From Acidobacteriota bacterium (GTDB taxonomy: Bacteria > Acidobacteriota > Terriglobia > Acidiferrales > UBA7541): 64,000 nt of DNA. The notes beneath the pieces are model-generated. The model was not told the origin of the DNA, made no database searches, and worked only from the letters and a program-made list of their open reading frames with translations. The stretch is taken from NCBI GenBank assembly GCA_003224085.1, contig QHYK01000056.1, positions 21,976-85,975 of the forward strand, in the 5' to 3' direction. The position numbers and the translations under genes were made by a program. Below are positions 16,683 through 24,687 of the stretch, in pieces (within the stretch, counting starts at the first letter, position 1; every line of letters begins with the position of its first letter).

Positions 16683-17146
16683 AAAGAGCAAAAAGCACGG
16701 AGTCCGGCCCGCCACGCTCCAAGCGAACTCGCGTGCTGTTCGTGTGCGTCGGTAACGCCTGCCGGAGCCCCATGGCCGAAGCCATTGCCCGATGCGACGC
16801 CGCCGACATCATCGAGCCTAGCAGCGCGGGGTTGTCTCCCCTTGGCCGCATCGCGCAAATGACTCAAGAAATCCTCGCGAAAGACGGATATTCTGCGAAC
16901 GGGCTCACCTCGGACGAGCTCACGCGGGAGGCGCTGGAAGCTGCAGACCTGATCATTAACATGACCGGCAGGCCCGGTGAGGAAGTTTTCCCCTCCCACA
17001 AAAATGTGGAAGACTGGTTTGTGGAAGATCCTTACGGTGAAGATCTGGAGACCTACCGGCGCGTTTTCGAGGGGATCCGGCGGCGCGTGAACCAGCTTGC
17101 TCTGAGCCTGAGGGAGCAGCGGCAAAGCCAGGAAGCAGCAAGATAG
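16679..17146 (+). CDS. Low-molecular-weight tyrosine phosphatase / arsenate reductase family
   Basis: A 155-residue protein starting at GTG 16679, whose GTGA overlaps the pdxT stop, so translation is probably coupled. The P-loop VCVGNACRS gives nucleophile Cys23 and Arg29 (C-x5-R), and the general-acid aspartate is Asp117 in VEDPYGED. The first 15 residues are a charged tail. Members dephosphorylate protein phosphotyrosine or arginine, or reduce arsenate; the DPYG loop favours a phosphatase. An arsenate operon context is absent. Confidence 0.88.
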   Translation: MKRAKSTESGPPRSKRTRVLFVCVGNACRSPMAEAIARCDAADIIEPSSAGLSPLGRIAQMTQEILAKDGYSANGLTSDELTREALEAADLIINMTGRPGEEVFPSHKNVEDWFVEDPYGEDLETYRRVFEGIRRRVNQLALSLREQRQSQEAAR

Positions 17147-17154
17147 GAGCGGCG

Positions 17155-17820
17155 TTGCGGCGAGAAAAGACCAGCGTATCGCAAGAAGACTACCTGAAGG
17201 CCATCTGGGAAATGCAGGAGGAGAAGCAGACGCCGATCAGCGCGCGGCTTGCAGAGGAGTTGCAGGTCACGCCCCCGGCCGTGACGGCTGCGCTGAAGCG
17301 CATGACGCGGGACGGGCACGTGAGGGTGGACCGCAGCGGGCAGATTGCCTTGACGCAGAAAGGCAGAAAATTTGCGGAATACCTCGCCATGCGCCATCAG
17401 CTCGCGGAGCTGCTGCTGACGGATGTAATCGGACTTTCATGGGCGAAAGCGCATGATGAAGCGGAACGCCTGGAGCATGCGATTTCGCCCGAAGTGGAAG
17501 CGCTGCTGATCAAGCGTTTCGCAGAAAAGAAGAGCTGTCCACATGGCGTACCGATGCGAGGAGGCATCGCCACGCTGCGAAAGCAGGGCGCCGTGTTGCT
17601 GGCGGACTTGCGCGCAAAGGACTCCGGCGAAATTCTCTGCGTGTATGAAAAAGACGCCCAGTTTCTGGAGTTCCTCGAAGGCCGGCACTTGCGGCCCGCA
17701 ACAACCGTGAACGTTTTGAAGCGCGAGTACGACGAAACGATGACGCTGCGCGTGGACCGAAGAACGGTCCACTTAGGCAAACCCGCCACCAGCCGCATCT
17801 GGGTGAAGAAGCTCAGCTAA
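17155..17820 (+). CDS. DtxR/MntR-family metal-dependent regulator
   Basis: A 221-residue protein from TTG 17155, preceded by AGGAG with a five-base spacer. Residues 5-70 form the DtxR winged helix (SQEDYLKAIWEM, TPPAVTAALKRMTRDGHVRV); residues 75-140 form the dimerisation and metal-binding domain (MRHQLAELLL, EAERLEHAISPEVE); the last 75 residues fit the FeoA/SH3-like domain of the long form. The family represses Mn or Fe uptake genes when metal is bound. It follows the phosphatase by eight bases and ends the pdx-led strand run. No metal transporter lies nearby. Confidence 0.9.
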   Translation: MRREKTSVSQEDYLKAIWEMQEEKQTPISARLAEELQVTPPAVTAALKRMTRDGHVRVDRSGQIALTQKGRKFAEYLAMRHQLAELLLTDVIGLSWAKAHDEAERLEHAISPEVEALLIKRFAEKKSCPHGVPMRGGIATLRKQGAVLLADLRAKDSGEILCVYEKDAQFLEFLEGRHLRPATTVNVLKREYDETMTLRVDRRTVHLGKPATSRIWVKKLS

Positions 17821-17997
17821 CGCAAACGTGATTGTTCGTTGATTCGGCATATCTTCCAAAAGTGCTTCTGTGCTTCTCCGGCGTCTTGCTGTGCCATGTT
17901 AAATTTCCTATAGTCCGCCGCGCGAACCAGTGCCCCTCCCCTCGCGGAGAACTGGACGAAACTGCAACTCTGCTCGTACTCGGACGCGAAAACGCCC

Positions 17998-20006
17998 ATG
18001 GCCAAGTCCAGCAAGAGAATTCGGCGCAGTCCACGGCAGACTCAGGCAAATCCCCGGCGGGGCGCGCACGGCGACGGTATCTCTCGCGTTATTTCGGAAC
18101 GGCTCCGCACCGAAGAAGATCTTCGGCAGTCCAGAGAAAAATATGCCCGCATGATCCACGCCAGCCCGGACGCCATCACGCTTCGCACCCTCCCCGACCG
18201 GCGCTATCTGGAAGTGAATGAGGGGTTTTGCCGCATGACGGGTTACCGCGCCGAGGAAGTTTTAGGCAAAACCTCTGCGGAACTTCACGTCTGGGCCGAC
18301 CCGGAAGAGCGGCGCGGCACCGTCGAAACAATCCTGCGTCAGGGCGAAATCCACGAAGAGGAATTTCGCTTTCGCACAAAAGCCGGCGAAATTCGCTTCG
18401 GCCAGCTTGCGGCAGTCCGTGTCGTTGTCGGGGATCAGCTATGCATTCTGTCGGTCACTCGCGACATTACTGCGCGCAAGCAGGCGGAAGAGGAGCTTCG
18501 CCGCTCGGAGGCCAACTTTCGTTCCCTGGTCGAAGATGCACCGTTTGGAATTCTCCAGATCACCTTAGAAGGCCGCATTCTTCAAGCCAATCCTGCCCTC
18601 GTCCGGATGCTCGGGTACGATTCCGAAGCCGAGCTTTGCAAGCTCGACATGACGCGCGACGTCTACCAAGACCCAAAGCAGCGCCAGCGGCTCATCGCGG
18701 AGCATTGGCAAAAAGACGAGTTCCACAACGTCGAGGTACCATGGAAACGCAAGGATGGAAAGTTCATCACTGCGATGCTCAATGGGCGTCGTGTTACCGG
18801 CCACGCGCCGGCTTATTACGAGGTCTTCGCCGAAGACATTACCGAGCGCCGCGTCCTGGAGCGCCAGCTTCTTCAATCCCAAAAGATGGAAGCCATCGGC
18901 CGGCTGGCTGGGGGAGTTGCGCACGACTTCAACAATCTTCTTGGCGTTGTTCTCGGCCACACCGAGATTCTCGAGGAATACGCGAGCCGCGATTTCCGGC
19001 TCCACAAAAGCATCGAAGCCATTCAAAACGCGACGCGGCGTGCCTCCGCCCTCACCATGCAGCTTCTGGCTTTCAGCCGCAAGCAGGTCGTCGCACCCAG
19101 GATTCTTGACCTGAATGCCGCGGCCCGCGAAATCGAAAAACTGCTTCATCGTGTGATTGGAGAAGACATCGGACTTATCCTGCGCTTGCACCCCCATGTG
19201 AGCGCCATCCGTATGGATCCCGGCCAGCTGGATCAAGTTTTGATGAACCTGGTTGTCAACGCACGTGACGCAATGCCGAATGGCGGAAAGCTGATTCTCG
19301 AAACCGGCGATGTGACCCTGGAAGAGCCTTACGTGGGGCAGCATTTGGGCGCGGCCACCGGTTCGTTCGTCTTGTTGAGCATTAGCGATACGGGTTGTGG
19401 CATGGACCAGGAAACGCTGTCGCACATCTTCGAGCCGTTTTTCACCACCAAGGAAAAGGGCAAGGGGACAGGCTTGGGTCTTTCCACGGTCTACGGACAT
19501 CGTTAAACAAGCCAACGGCTACATCATGGCTTACAGCGAGCCAGGCCGGGGCACAACCTTCAAAATCTATTTTCCGCGCGCCAGCGGGGTTCCCGAAGCG
19601 CGGCGCCCGTTCGACAGGCGTGCCGAAATTCCAGGAGGCAAGGAGACGGTGCTTCTCGTGGAAGACGAAACGGCCCTTCGCTAACTTACACGTGTCTTGC
19701 TCGAAAAGGCAGGTTACACGGTACTCGAAGCGTCCAACGTAGAAGGTGCTCTACGACTCGCGGAGAACGCCGGTCGCAAGATTGATCTATTGTTGACGGA
19801 CGTGGTTATGCCCGGCATGAATGGGCATGAGTTGTCTCACCGGCTGACCTCGCGGAACCCGGCCCTGAAAGTTCTTTATATGTCCGGCTATGCGGATGAT
19901 GTTGTCGCGAATCGCAGTGGAGTTCAGAATCACGGCACCACGCTCCTGCAGAAGCCTTTCAGCCGCGCCGCCCTTCGGCAAAGTCCGCGAAGTCTTGGAC
20001 GCCTAG
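17998..20006 (+). pseudogene. Broken hybrid sensor histidine kinase with receiver domain
   Basis: Two PAS domains (about residues 40-160 and 165-285), a HisKA phosphoacceptor in GGVAHDFNNLL, and a complete ATPase domain ([35 protein letters not shown]), then a receiver with LLVEDE, LLTDVVMPGMNG and MSGYAD. Three lesions split it: an extra base near 19498 (TVYG then IVKQANGY in the +1 frame), a TAA at 19682 inside the receiver, and another extra base near 19972 that hides the natural end (KVREVLDA, TAG 20004). The kinase core alone is still open from 17998 to 19506. There is no membrane segment, so it would be a soluble sensor. Real decay and sequencing error cannot be told apart here. Confidence 0.8.
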
Positions 20007-20007
20007 A

Positions 20008-20925
20008 TCATTTATTCTGACCGTTTGAATCGAGTTGCCGTGCTCTCGCGAAAACAGATGCGGAAATCCTGCGTCCTTCGGCATCTTGCAGAGCCAGCTG
20101 GCCTGCGGTGACGGTCATCCCGGATTCTCCGAGCATCTCTTTGAGGTGCGCACACAATCCTTCGGCTTCTCTTTCCCAGCGCCCTTGCGTCAGCACCGTC
20201 GTATAGACATTCAGCAAAACAGACACAGGCGGCGCGCCCAGAATCTTTCCGCAGGCGTGCAGCAATTCTGGAAGAGAATCGTCCAATTTCCAAATCTCGC
20301 CGTCCGGACCGCGCCCGAACCTCGGCGGATCGAGCACCATCGCGTTATATTGATTCCCACGTCGCGCCTCGCGCTTCACGAACGTCATTGCGTCTTCCAC
20401 CATCCACCGGATCGGACGTGTGCCAAGGCCGGACAAACTGTGATTTTCGCGCGCCCAAGCGACTGCTTGCCGAGAGGCGTCCACGTGCGTCACCTCCGCG
20501 CCGGCCGCAGCCCCCGCCAGGGATGCCAAACCGGTATGTCCAAACAGGCACAGCAGCTTCACGGGCGCAGCCGCGCGTCTCGTCACTTCGTCGATCCAAT
20601 CCCAATGACACGCGTGGTCTGGGAACACTCCGACGTGACCGGAAGGCGTGGGCTGCACCCAAAACTTCAGATTCTTCCGTTGCATCACCCATCGTTTCGG
20701 AACCGGTTTACGGAATCTCCAATCACCCTGCCCGCGGCTTGTTTTCGCAAACTCGCCCTCCGCCGCTTCCCACTTCTGCGCGGGGAGCGCTGCCTCCCAT
20801 TTTGCTTGGGGTTCAGGACGAACCAGCGTGATTTCGCCGAATCGCTCAAGCTTCTTTCCATCGCCGCTGTCCATCAACTCATAGTCCGTCCAGTGAGGAC
20901 TGAGCTTTTCCATGGGCTCCGTCAT
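20008..20925 (-). CDS. RlmI-like class I SAM methyltransferase
   Basis: About 305 residues from ATG 20925, whose ATGA overlaps the stop of the LytTR gene upstream. The SAM-binding motif is LLCLFGHTGLASLAGA, followed by VTHVDASRQAVAWA, and the catalytic-site motif is MVLDPPRFGRGP, as in RlmI/RlmK-type 23S rRNA methyltransferases. The N-terminal 100 residues are rich in W and K and do not match a PUA domain. Target RNA or other substrate unknown. It is the last gene of the five-gene leftward operon. Confidence 0.82.
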   Translation of the reverse strand: MTEPMEKLSPHWTDYELMDSGDGKKLERFGEITLVRPEPQAKWEAALPAQKWEAAEGEFAKTSRGQGDWRFRKPVPKRWVMQRKNLKFWVQPTPSGHVGVFPDHACHWDWIDEVTRRAAAPVKLLCLFGHTGLASLAGAAAGAEVTHVDASRQAVAWARENHSLSGLGTRPIRWMVEDAMTFVKREARRGNQYNAMVLDPPRFGRGPDGEIWKLDDSLPELLHACGKILGAPPVSVLLNVYTTVLTQGRWEREAEGLCAHLKEMLGESGMTVTAGQLALQDAEGRRISASVFARARQLDSNGQNK

Positions 20926-21683
20926 TTTCGTTCGTCGAGGAGGGATTGCAGGCGCGCGTAGCCGGCGCGGCTGACAGGGAGGCGCGAGCCATCGCTGAGG
21001 ATCGCCAGGCGGCTGTCTTTGCCGTAAGGCTCGATGCGGACGACTCTCTCGAGATTCACGATGTAGGAGCGATGGATGCGCACGAAGCACTTCGGATCGA
21101 GACAGGCTTCGAGGCTGGCGATGGTCTGCTGCTTGAGATGTCTCTTGCCCTGGCTGGCGAGAGCAACGTAGTCGTCCTGCGCCTCGACGTAATCGAGCTT
21201 GGCGATGGGAATGAGAGTCACGCGCGTGCCGTCTTTGACCACGATGCGTTCGAGAAACTGCTGGGGAGGGCGCGCAGAGTCGGCGAGTTTCTGCGCGGAA
21301 GGCATCTTTTCGCCCAGCCTGGATTTTGCTCGTTCCAGGGCTTCCTCGAAGCGCTGCCTGCTGATGGGCTTCAGCAAATAATCAACCGCGTGGACTTCGA
21401 ACGCGCGCATGGCGTATTGATCGTAAGCCGTGGTAAAAATCGCGCAGACGTCTTCGCCAATGAGTTCGAGAACGTCGAATCCCGTAAGTCTTGGCATTTG
21501 CACATCGAGGAAGATCAGGTCTGGCTTGGATTCGGCGAAGGCTTTGACCGCTTCGAATCCGTTGGCGCATTCGGCGAGGATGGCGATTTCGGGGTGAGGC
21601 TGCAAGAGTTCGCGGAGCACGTGACGAGCCAGCTCTTCGTCATCCACAATGAGCACGGCGATCTTCTTTTGCGAGCCGCTCAA
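20922..21683 (-). CDS. LytTR-family response regulator
   Basis: About 253 residues from TTG 21683, which overlaps the kinase stop (TTGA) and gives the natural N-terminus SGSQKKIAVLIVDDEE. Residues 8-125 are a receiver with phospho-acceptor Asp in LIFLDVQMP and Thr/Lys at FTTAYD and YLLKPIS; residues about 150-250 are a LytTR DNA-binding domain (FLERIVVKDG, FVRIHRSYIVNLERV). Such regulators work with the adjacent LytS-type kinase. Both overlaps (kinase upstream, methyltransferase downstream) indicate translational coupling. Confidence 0.93.
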   Translation of the reverse strand: MSGSQKKIAVLIVDDEELARHVLRELLQPHPEIAILAECANGFEAVKAFAESKPDLIFLDVQMPRLTGFDVLELIGEDVCAIFTTAYDQYAMRAFEVHAVDYLLKPISRQRFEEALERAKSRLGEKMPSAQKLADSARPPQQFLERIVVKDGTRVTLIPIAKLDYVEAQDDYVALASQGKRHLKQQTIASLEACLDPKCFVRIHRSYIVNLERVVRIEPYGKDSRLAILSDGSRLPVSRAGYARLQSLLDERK

Positions 21684-22747
21684 TTGCGCGCATCTCCCGC
21701 TTCCGCCGGCATGGACAACTCCACCCGGAATTGGTGTGCCTGCGGATCCACGCGCATGCTGGCGTCGGTCCCGTAGCGGCACTCCAGGCGCGAGCGCACG
21801 TTCGACAGGCCCATGCCTTTTCGCCGGACCGGGGTGGATTCCGGATCAAACGTGTTTTCGATGGTCATGGAAAGCCGCCCGTCGTGACATTGGGAAGCGA
21901 GCCGAATCACCCCGCCCTCGGGAAGATTAGCGATGCCGTGGACGACTGCATTTTCGACCAAGGGTTGAAGGACCAGAGGCGGAACAAGCACCGTCTTGGA
22001 TTCTTTCTGGATGTTTTCTTCGACGCGCAGGCGCGCGCCGAAACGCACTTTCTCGATCGCCAGGAAGCGGTCCAGCAGCGCCAGTTCCTCGGAAAGCGGA
22101 ATGACAGTTCTTTCTCCAAGGCCGAGCGTCATGCGCAGGAACTCGGACAGAAGGATGCACATCTCGCGTGCTTTCGCAGGGTCCACACTCGTAAGCGCGT
22201 TGATAGAATTGAGGCTGTTGAAGAGAAAATGCGGATTCACCTGTGCTTTGAGAGCTTTCAGTTCGGCTTCTCGGGCCAGGATACTGGTTTCCAGCGCGCG
22301 GGCTTCCGCTTCGCGCGAGGCTTCCAAGGAGATAATCACATACTGGGAAGCTACGGAGATCAAGTAGAGCAGATATCCGGCAGCAAAAAGAATCGCGGCT
22401 TGCCTGGAAAAGCGGTGGTCCAGTCCCTGAAAAGTGGATGTTCGAGACAAAGCCGCCACCAGTACCCAACCTAACCCCATCCAAAAGTAACTGACAAGCG
22501 CCGCGGCCACCGAGTGGATCACGATAAGCCGCAGCGCGCTTTCTCTTTTCAAGGAAGCACTTTTTGCCGTGTACCAAGCGGAAAGACAAATGAACGCATA
22601 CAGCACGCAAAGGGGAATCACGATGATGGAAGATTCCAGCAAGCTGAGAATCCCGCCGGCGGCCATCACGTAGACCAGAATGACCGCCAGAGGAATCCAG
22701 CTCAGCAGGTAAAACCCCAGACGGTTGCGCGAGAGCAGCGGGTGCAT
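21680..22747 (-). CDS. LytS-type membrane sensor histidine kinase
   Basis: A 355-residue kinase with four to five membrane helices in residues 10-150, a short coiled linker (EAEARALETSILAREAELKAL), the phosphoacceptor motif QVNPHFLFNSLNSI and an ATPase domain with LQPLVENAVVHGI and GMGLSNVRSRL. This is the His_kinase/HATPase layout of LytS/YehU proteins. The membrane part has no recognised ligand domain, so sensing may rely on the LiaF-like protein encoded nine bases upstream. Phosphotransfer partner: the overlapping LytTR gene. Confidence 0.92.
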   Translation of the reverse strand: MHPLLSRNRLGFYLLSWIPLAVILVYVMAAGGILSLLESSIIVIPLCVLYAFICLSAWYTAKSASLKRESALRLIVIHSVAAALVSYFWMGLGWVLVAALSRTSTFQGLDHRFSRQAAILFAAGYLLYLISVASQYVIISLEASREAEARALETSILAREAELKALKAQVNPHFLFNSLNSINALTSVDPAKAREMCILLSEFLRMTLGLGERTVIPLSEELALLDRFLAIEKVRFGARLRVEENIQKESKTVLVPPLVLQPLVENAVVHGIANLPEGGVIRLASQCHDGRLSMTIENTFDPESTPVRRKGMGLSNVRSRLECRYGTDASMRVDPQAHQFRVELSMPAEAGDARN

Positions 22748-22756
22748 GGCGCGGGC

Positions 22757-23602
22757 TCAGTTCTTGATTTCCAGTCCGCCAAAAATAACAGCGCCGGTGA
22801 TGACCAGCGTTTTAAGGTTGGAATTGGCGGAATCCGTCACGCGGGCGGCTCGCGTTTTGTCCTCGATGCCGCCGAAAATGGGCGCGCCGCGAAAAGCAAT
22901 TTGCCAATTGGGCGGAATACGGAGTTCGACTCCGCCGAAGATAACCGTGATCGCCAAGGTGGCCTCGTTTGCCTGGATTTGAGCCTCGGTGAGGTCCAAC
23001 TCCACGCCGCCAAAAATAGCTGTAACATCACCGCCTTGAAAATCCTGGCTGGTGATGCGCCGTTCCAAACCTCCGAAGACGACGGCCTCGTTGAGTGTAG
23101 TGCGAGGATCGCCCTCCCTTGAGGAGGCGGGGAAAGGTTTATTTTTCCACTCCAGGGATCCCCAAAAGATGAAAAGCCCCAAAGCAATAAGCAGCAAGGG
23201 CCAAAACTGTGCCCAGCCAAGATGGATTTTGCCCCATTCATTGAGCTGGAGGACGACGCCCGCAAGTATTAAGAAAGTTCCCCAGGCGCGATGCCGGGAC
23301 GTGAAGTTCAAGCCCCCGACGATCACCAGCGCCATGGGCCAGAACTGCCAGAGCTTACCGATAGCAATAATTCCCAGGTTATCGAGCAGGAAAGCGAGGC
23401 CAACCAACGCGACGATCGCGCCGATAAGCATGCCGCCACGGCCGCGGCCACGGAGGTCTATGCCGACCACCAACGGCCGGTGACGCGGGCCTCCTCTCCT
23501 CCAATTCACGCTGTCGTTAATATTGCGATGAATCTGCTCGTGGATTGAATCGCGGAGGTTTTCGCCGAATTTCTTCGAGTCGAATTTGTGTTCTTCGCTC
23601 AC
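22757..23602 (-). CDS. LiaF-like membrane protein
   Basis: A 281-residue protein. A soluble N-terminus (about 60 residues, rich in H and N) is followed by about four membrane helices (residues 60-170: MLIGAIVALVGLAFLLDNL, LWQFWPMALVIVGG) and a C-terminal domain with five FGG turns (VVFGGLE, AIFGGVE, VIFGGVE, PIFGGIE, VIFGGLE), as in the LiaF/YvqF cell-wall-antibiotic response family. In Firmicutes LiaF inhibits the LiaS kinase. Here its partner is a LytS-type kinase instead of LiaS. Confidence 0.85.
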   Translation of the reverse strand: MSEEHKFDSKKFGENLRDSIHEQIHRNINDSVNWRRGGPRHRPLVVGIDLRGRGRGGMLIGAIVALVGLAFLLDNLGIIAIGKLWQFWPMALVIVGGLNFTSRHRAWGTFLILAGVVLQLNEWGKIHLGWAQFWPLLLIALGLFIFWGSLEWKNKPFPASSREGDPRTTLNEAVVFGGLERRITSQDFQGGDVTAIFGGVELDLTEAQIQANEATLAITVIFGGVELRIPPNWQIAFRGAPIFGGIEDKTRAARVTDSANSNLKTLVITGAVIFGGLEIKN

Positions 23603-23650
23603 AAAATTCTCCCGCGGTCTGCGCGCCGGTCTATCCGCCGCTTCTTTCGC

Positions 23651-24019
23651 TCACCATTCACTCTCGTATTCCCTTGAAGCAAAAGCCCGCGCCAACCTTG
23701 AGTTGGTGTAACGCTTACTAACCGCATTGCGTAAAAGGGTGGCTCCGAGAATCACTAAGAGCAGCGGCCACAAGGATACCAAGATCGCGTGAAGGCCGGC
23801 CTGAAATGTGGGGTGGTCGAAAAGGTAAGCCTGTACGGCGCGCATTCCCGCCAAAGCGAGTTCCACCACCGTGGCGAAAGAAGTTCCCGTGGAAGCAAAG
23901 GAATTGCCCACGTGAGCCGCGGCTTCATCCAGATTGGCGAAAAGCAGGACCAGGCCGAGGCTGAGGAGGAGGGCGCCTGCAACGGCGTGAAAGCCTTTGG
24001 AGGATGTCTGTCGCGCCAT
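23651..24019 (-). CDS. Small membrane protein, first gene of LiaF-LytSR operon
   Basis: About 122 residues from ATG 24019 (AGAGGTG upstream). Two hydrophobic helices: FHAVAGALLLSLGLVLLFANL near the N-terminus and ILVSLWPLLLVILGATLL near residue 85. No known family. It is 48 bases upstream of the LiaF-like gene on the same strand, and its 272-base divergent region is shared with blaI. Confidence 0.65.
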   Translation of the reverse strand: MARQTSSKGFHAVAGALLLSLGLVLLFANLDEAAAHVGNSFASTGTSFATVVELALAGMRAVQAYLFDHPTFQAGLHAILVSLWPLLLVILGATLLRNAVSKRYTNSRLARAFASREYESEW

Positions 24020-24222
24020 GTGCACCTCTCGTGGGCCGGTTCCCTGGCCCCGCGGAGAGAATAGGGCCACGCCAAACAGCGTGCACGCGGGATTCGGCCA
24101 GAAGAAGGGAATTACCGGTGAATGGCGGCCTCCGGCCGGGGAATGACCTCGGGGACAGCGGCCGATTTGGGGGCACGCCCCTCAAAGGGGCATCGACAAG
24201 CGGTGACCGAGGGGAAAAACGA

Positions 24223-24250
24223 TTGACACGCGATTGCGGTGTGCTAGATT
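24223..24250 (+). promoter_or_regulatory. Sigma-70-type promoter of blaI
   Basis: TTGACA (24223-24228), a 16-base spacer and TAGATT (24245-24250). The predicted start site is near 24257, inside the operator palindrome. Confidence 0.75.
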
Positions 24251-24252
24251 TA

Positions 24253-24278
24253 TAGCATCTATGCTACAAACGTAGCAT
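24253..24278. promoter_or_regulatory. BlaI operator: three alternating TAGCAT half-sites
   Basis: TAGCAT (24253-24258), two bases, ATGCTA (24261-24266), then TAGCAT again (24273-24278). The right pair forms the perfect palindrome ATGCTAC-AAAC-GTAGCAT, similar in layout to BlaI/MecI operators built on TACA/TGTA halves. It covers the predicted start site and lies 13 bases before the blaI ATG, so BlaI autorepression is the obvious inference. Confidence 0.75.
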
Positions 24279-24291
24279 GCGGTGAGGAAGA

Positions 24292-24687
24292 ATGAAGGGG
24301 AAGCCACTACCGAAGGCTCTTTCGCGGCGCGAGCGGCAAATCATGGACATTCTCTACCAATTGGAGCGCGCGACGGTGGGAGACGTGCTCGCGAAGCTTG
24401 ATGGCAAGCCGAACTATTCGACGGTGCGGGCGCAGTTGCGCGTGCTGGAAGAAAAAGGGCATGTTCGTCACGAAGAAGAGGGCCTGAGATACGTTTACAT
24501 TCCTTGCGTTCCTCGAGAAGTCGCGCGACGCTCCGCTCTGCGACATGTGGTGGAAACCTTTTTCGAAGGATCCACGGAGAAGGCCGTCGCTGCGCTGCTC
24601 GGGGGCGAAGGTTGGAGAATTTCTTCCGAGGAGCTTGATCGGCTTTCAGCCCTCATCGCCAAGAGCAAAAAGGAGAGCGGATCATGA
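24292..24687 (+). CDS. blaI: BlaI/MecI-family transcriptional repressor
   Basis: A 131-residue winged-helix repressor: LSRRERQIMDILYQLERATVGDVLAKL, NYSTVRAQLRVLEEKGHVRHEEEG and a C-terminal dimerisation helix. BlaI-type repressors are inactivated when the membrane M56 peptidase encoded next door is triggered. The ATG at 24292 follows AGGAAGA. Its stop overlaps the ATG of the M56 gene (ATGA). In acidobacteria many such pairs control genes other than beta-lactamases; no intact beta-lactamase lies nearby. Confidence 0.93.
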   Translation: MKGKPLPKALSRRERQIMDILYQLERATVGDVLAKLDGKPNYSTVRAQLRVLEEKGHVRHEEEGLRYVYIPCVPREVARRSALRHVVETFFEGSTEKAVAALLGGEGWRISSEELDRLSALIAKSKKESGS

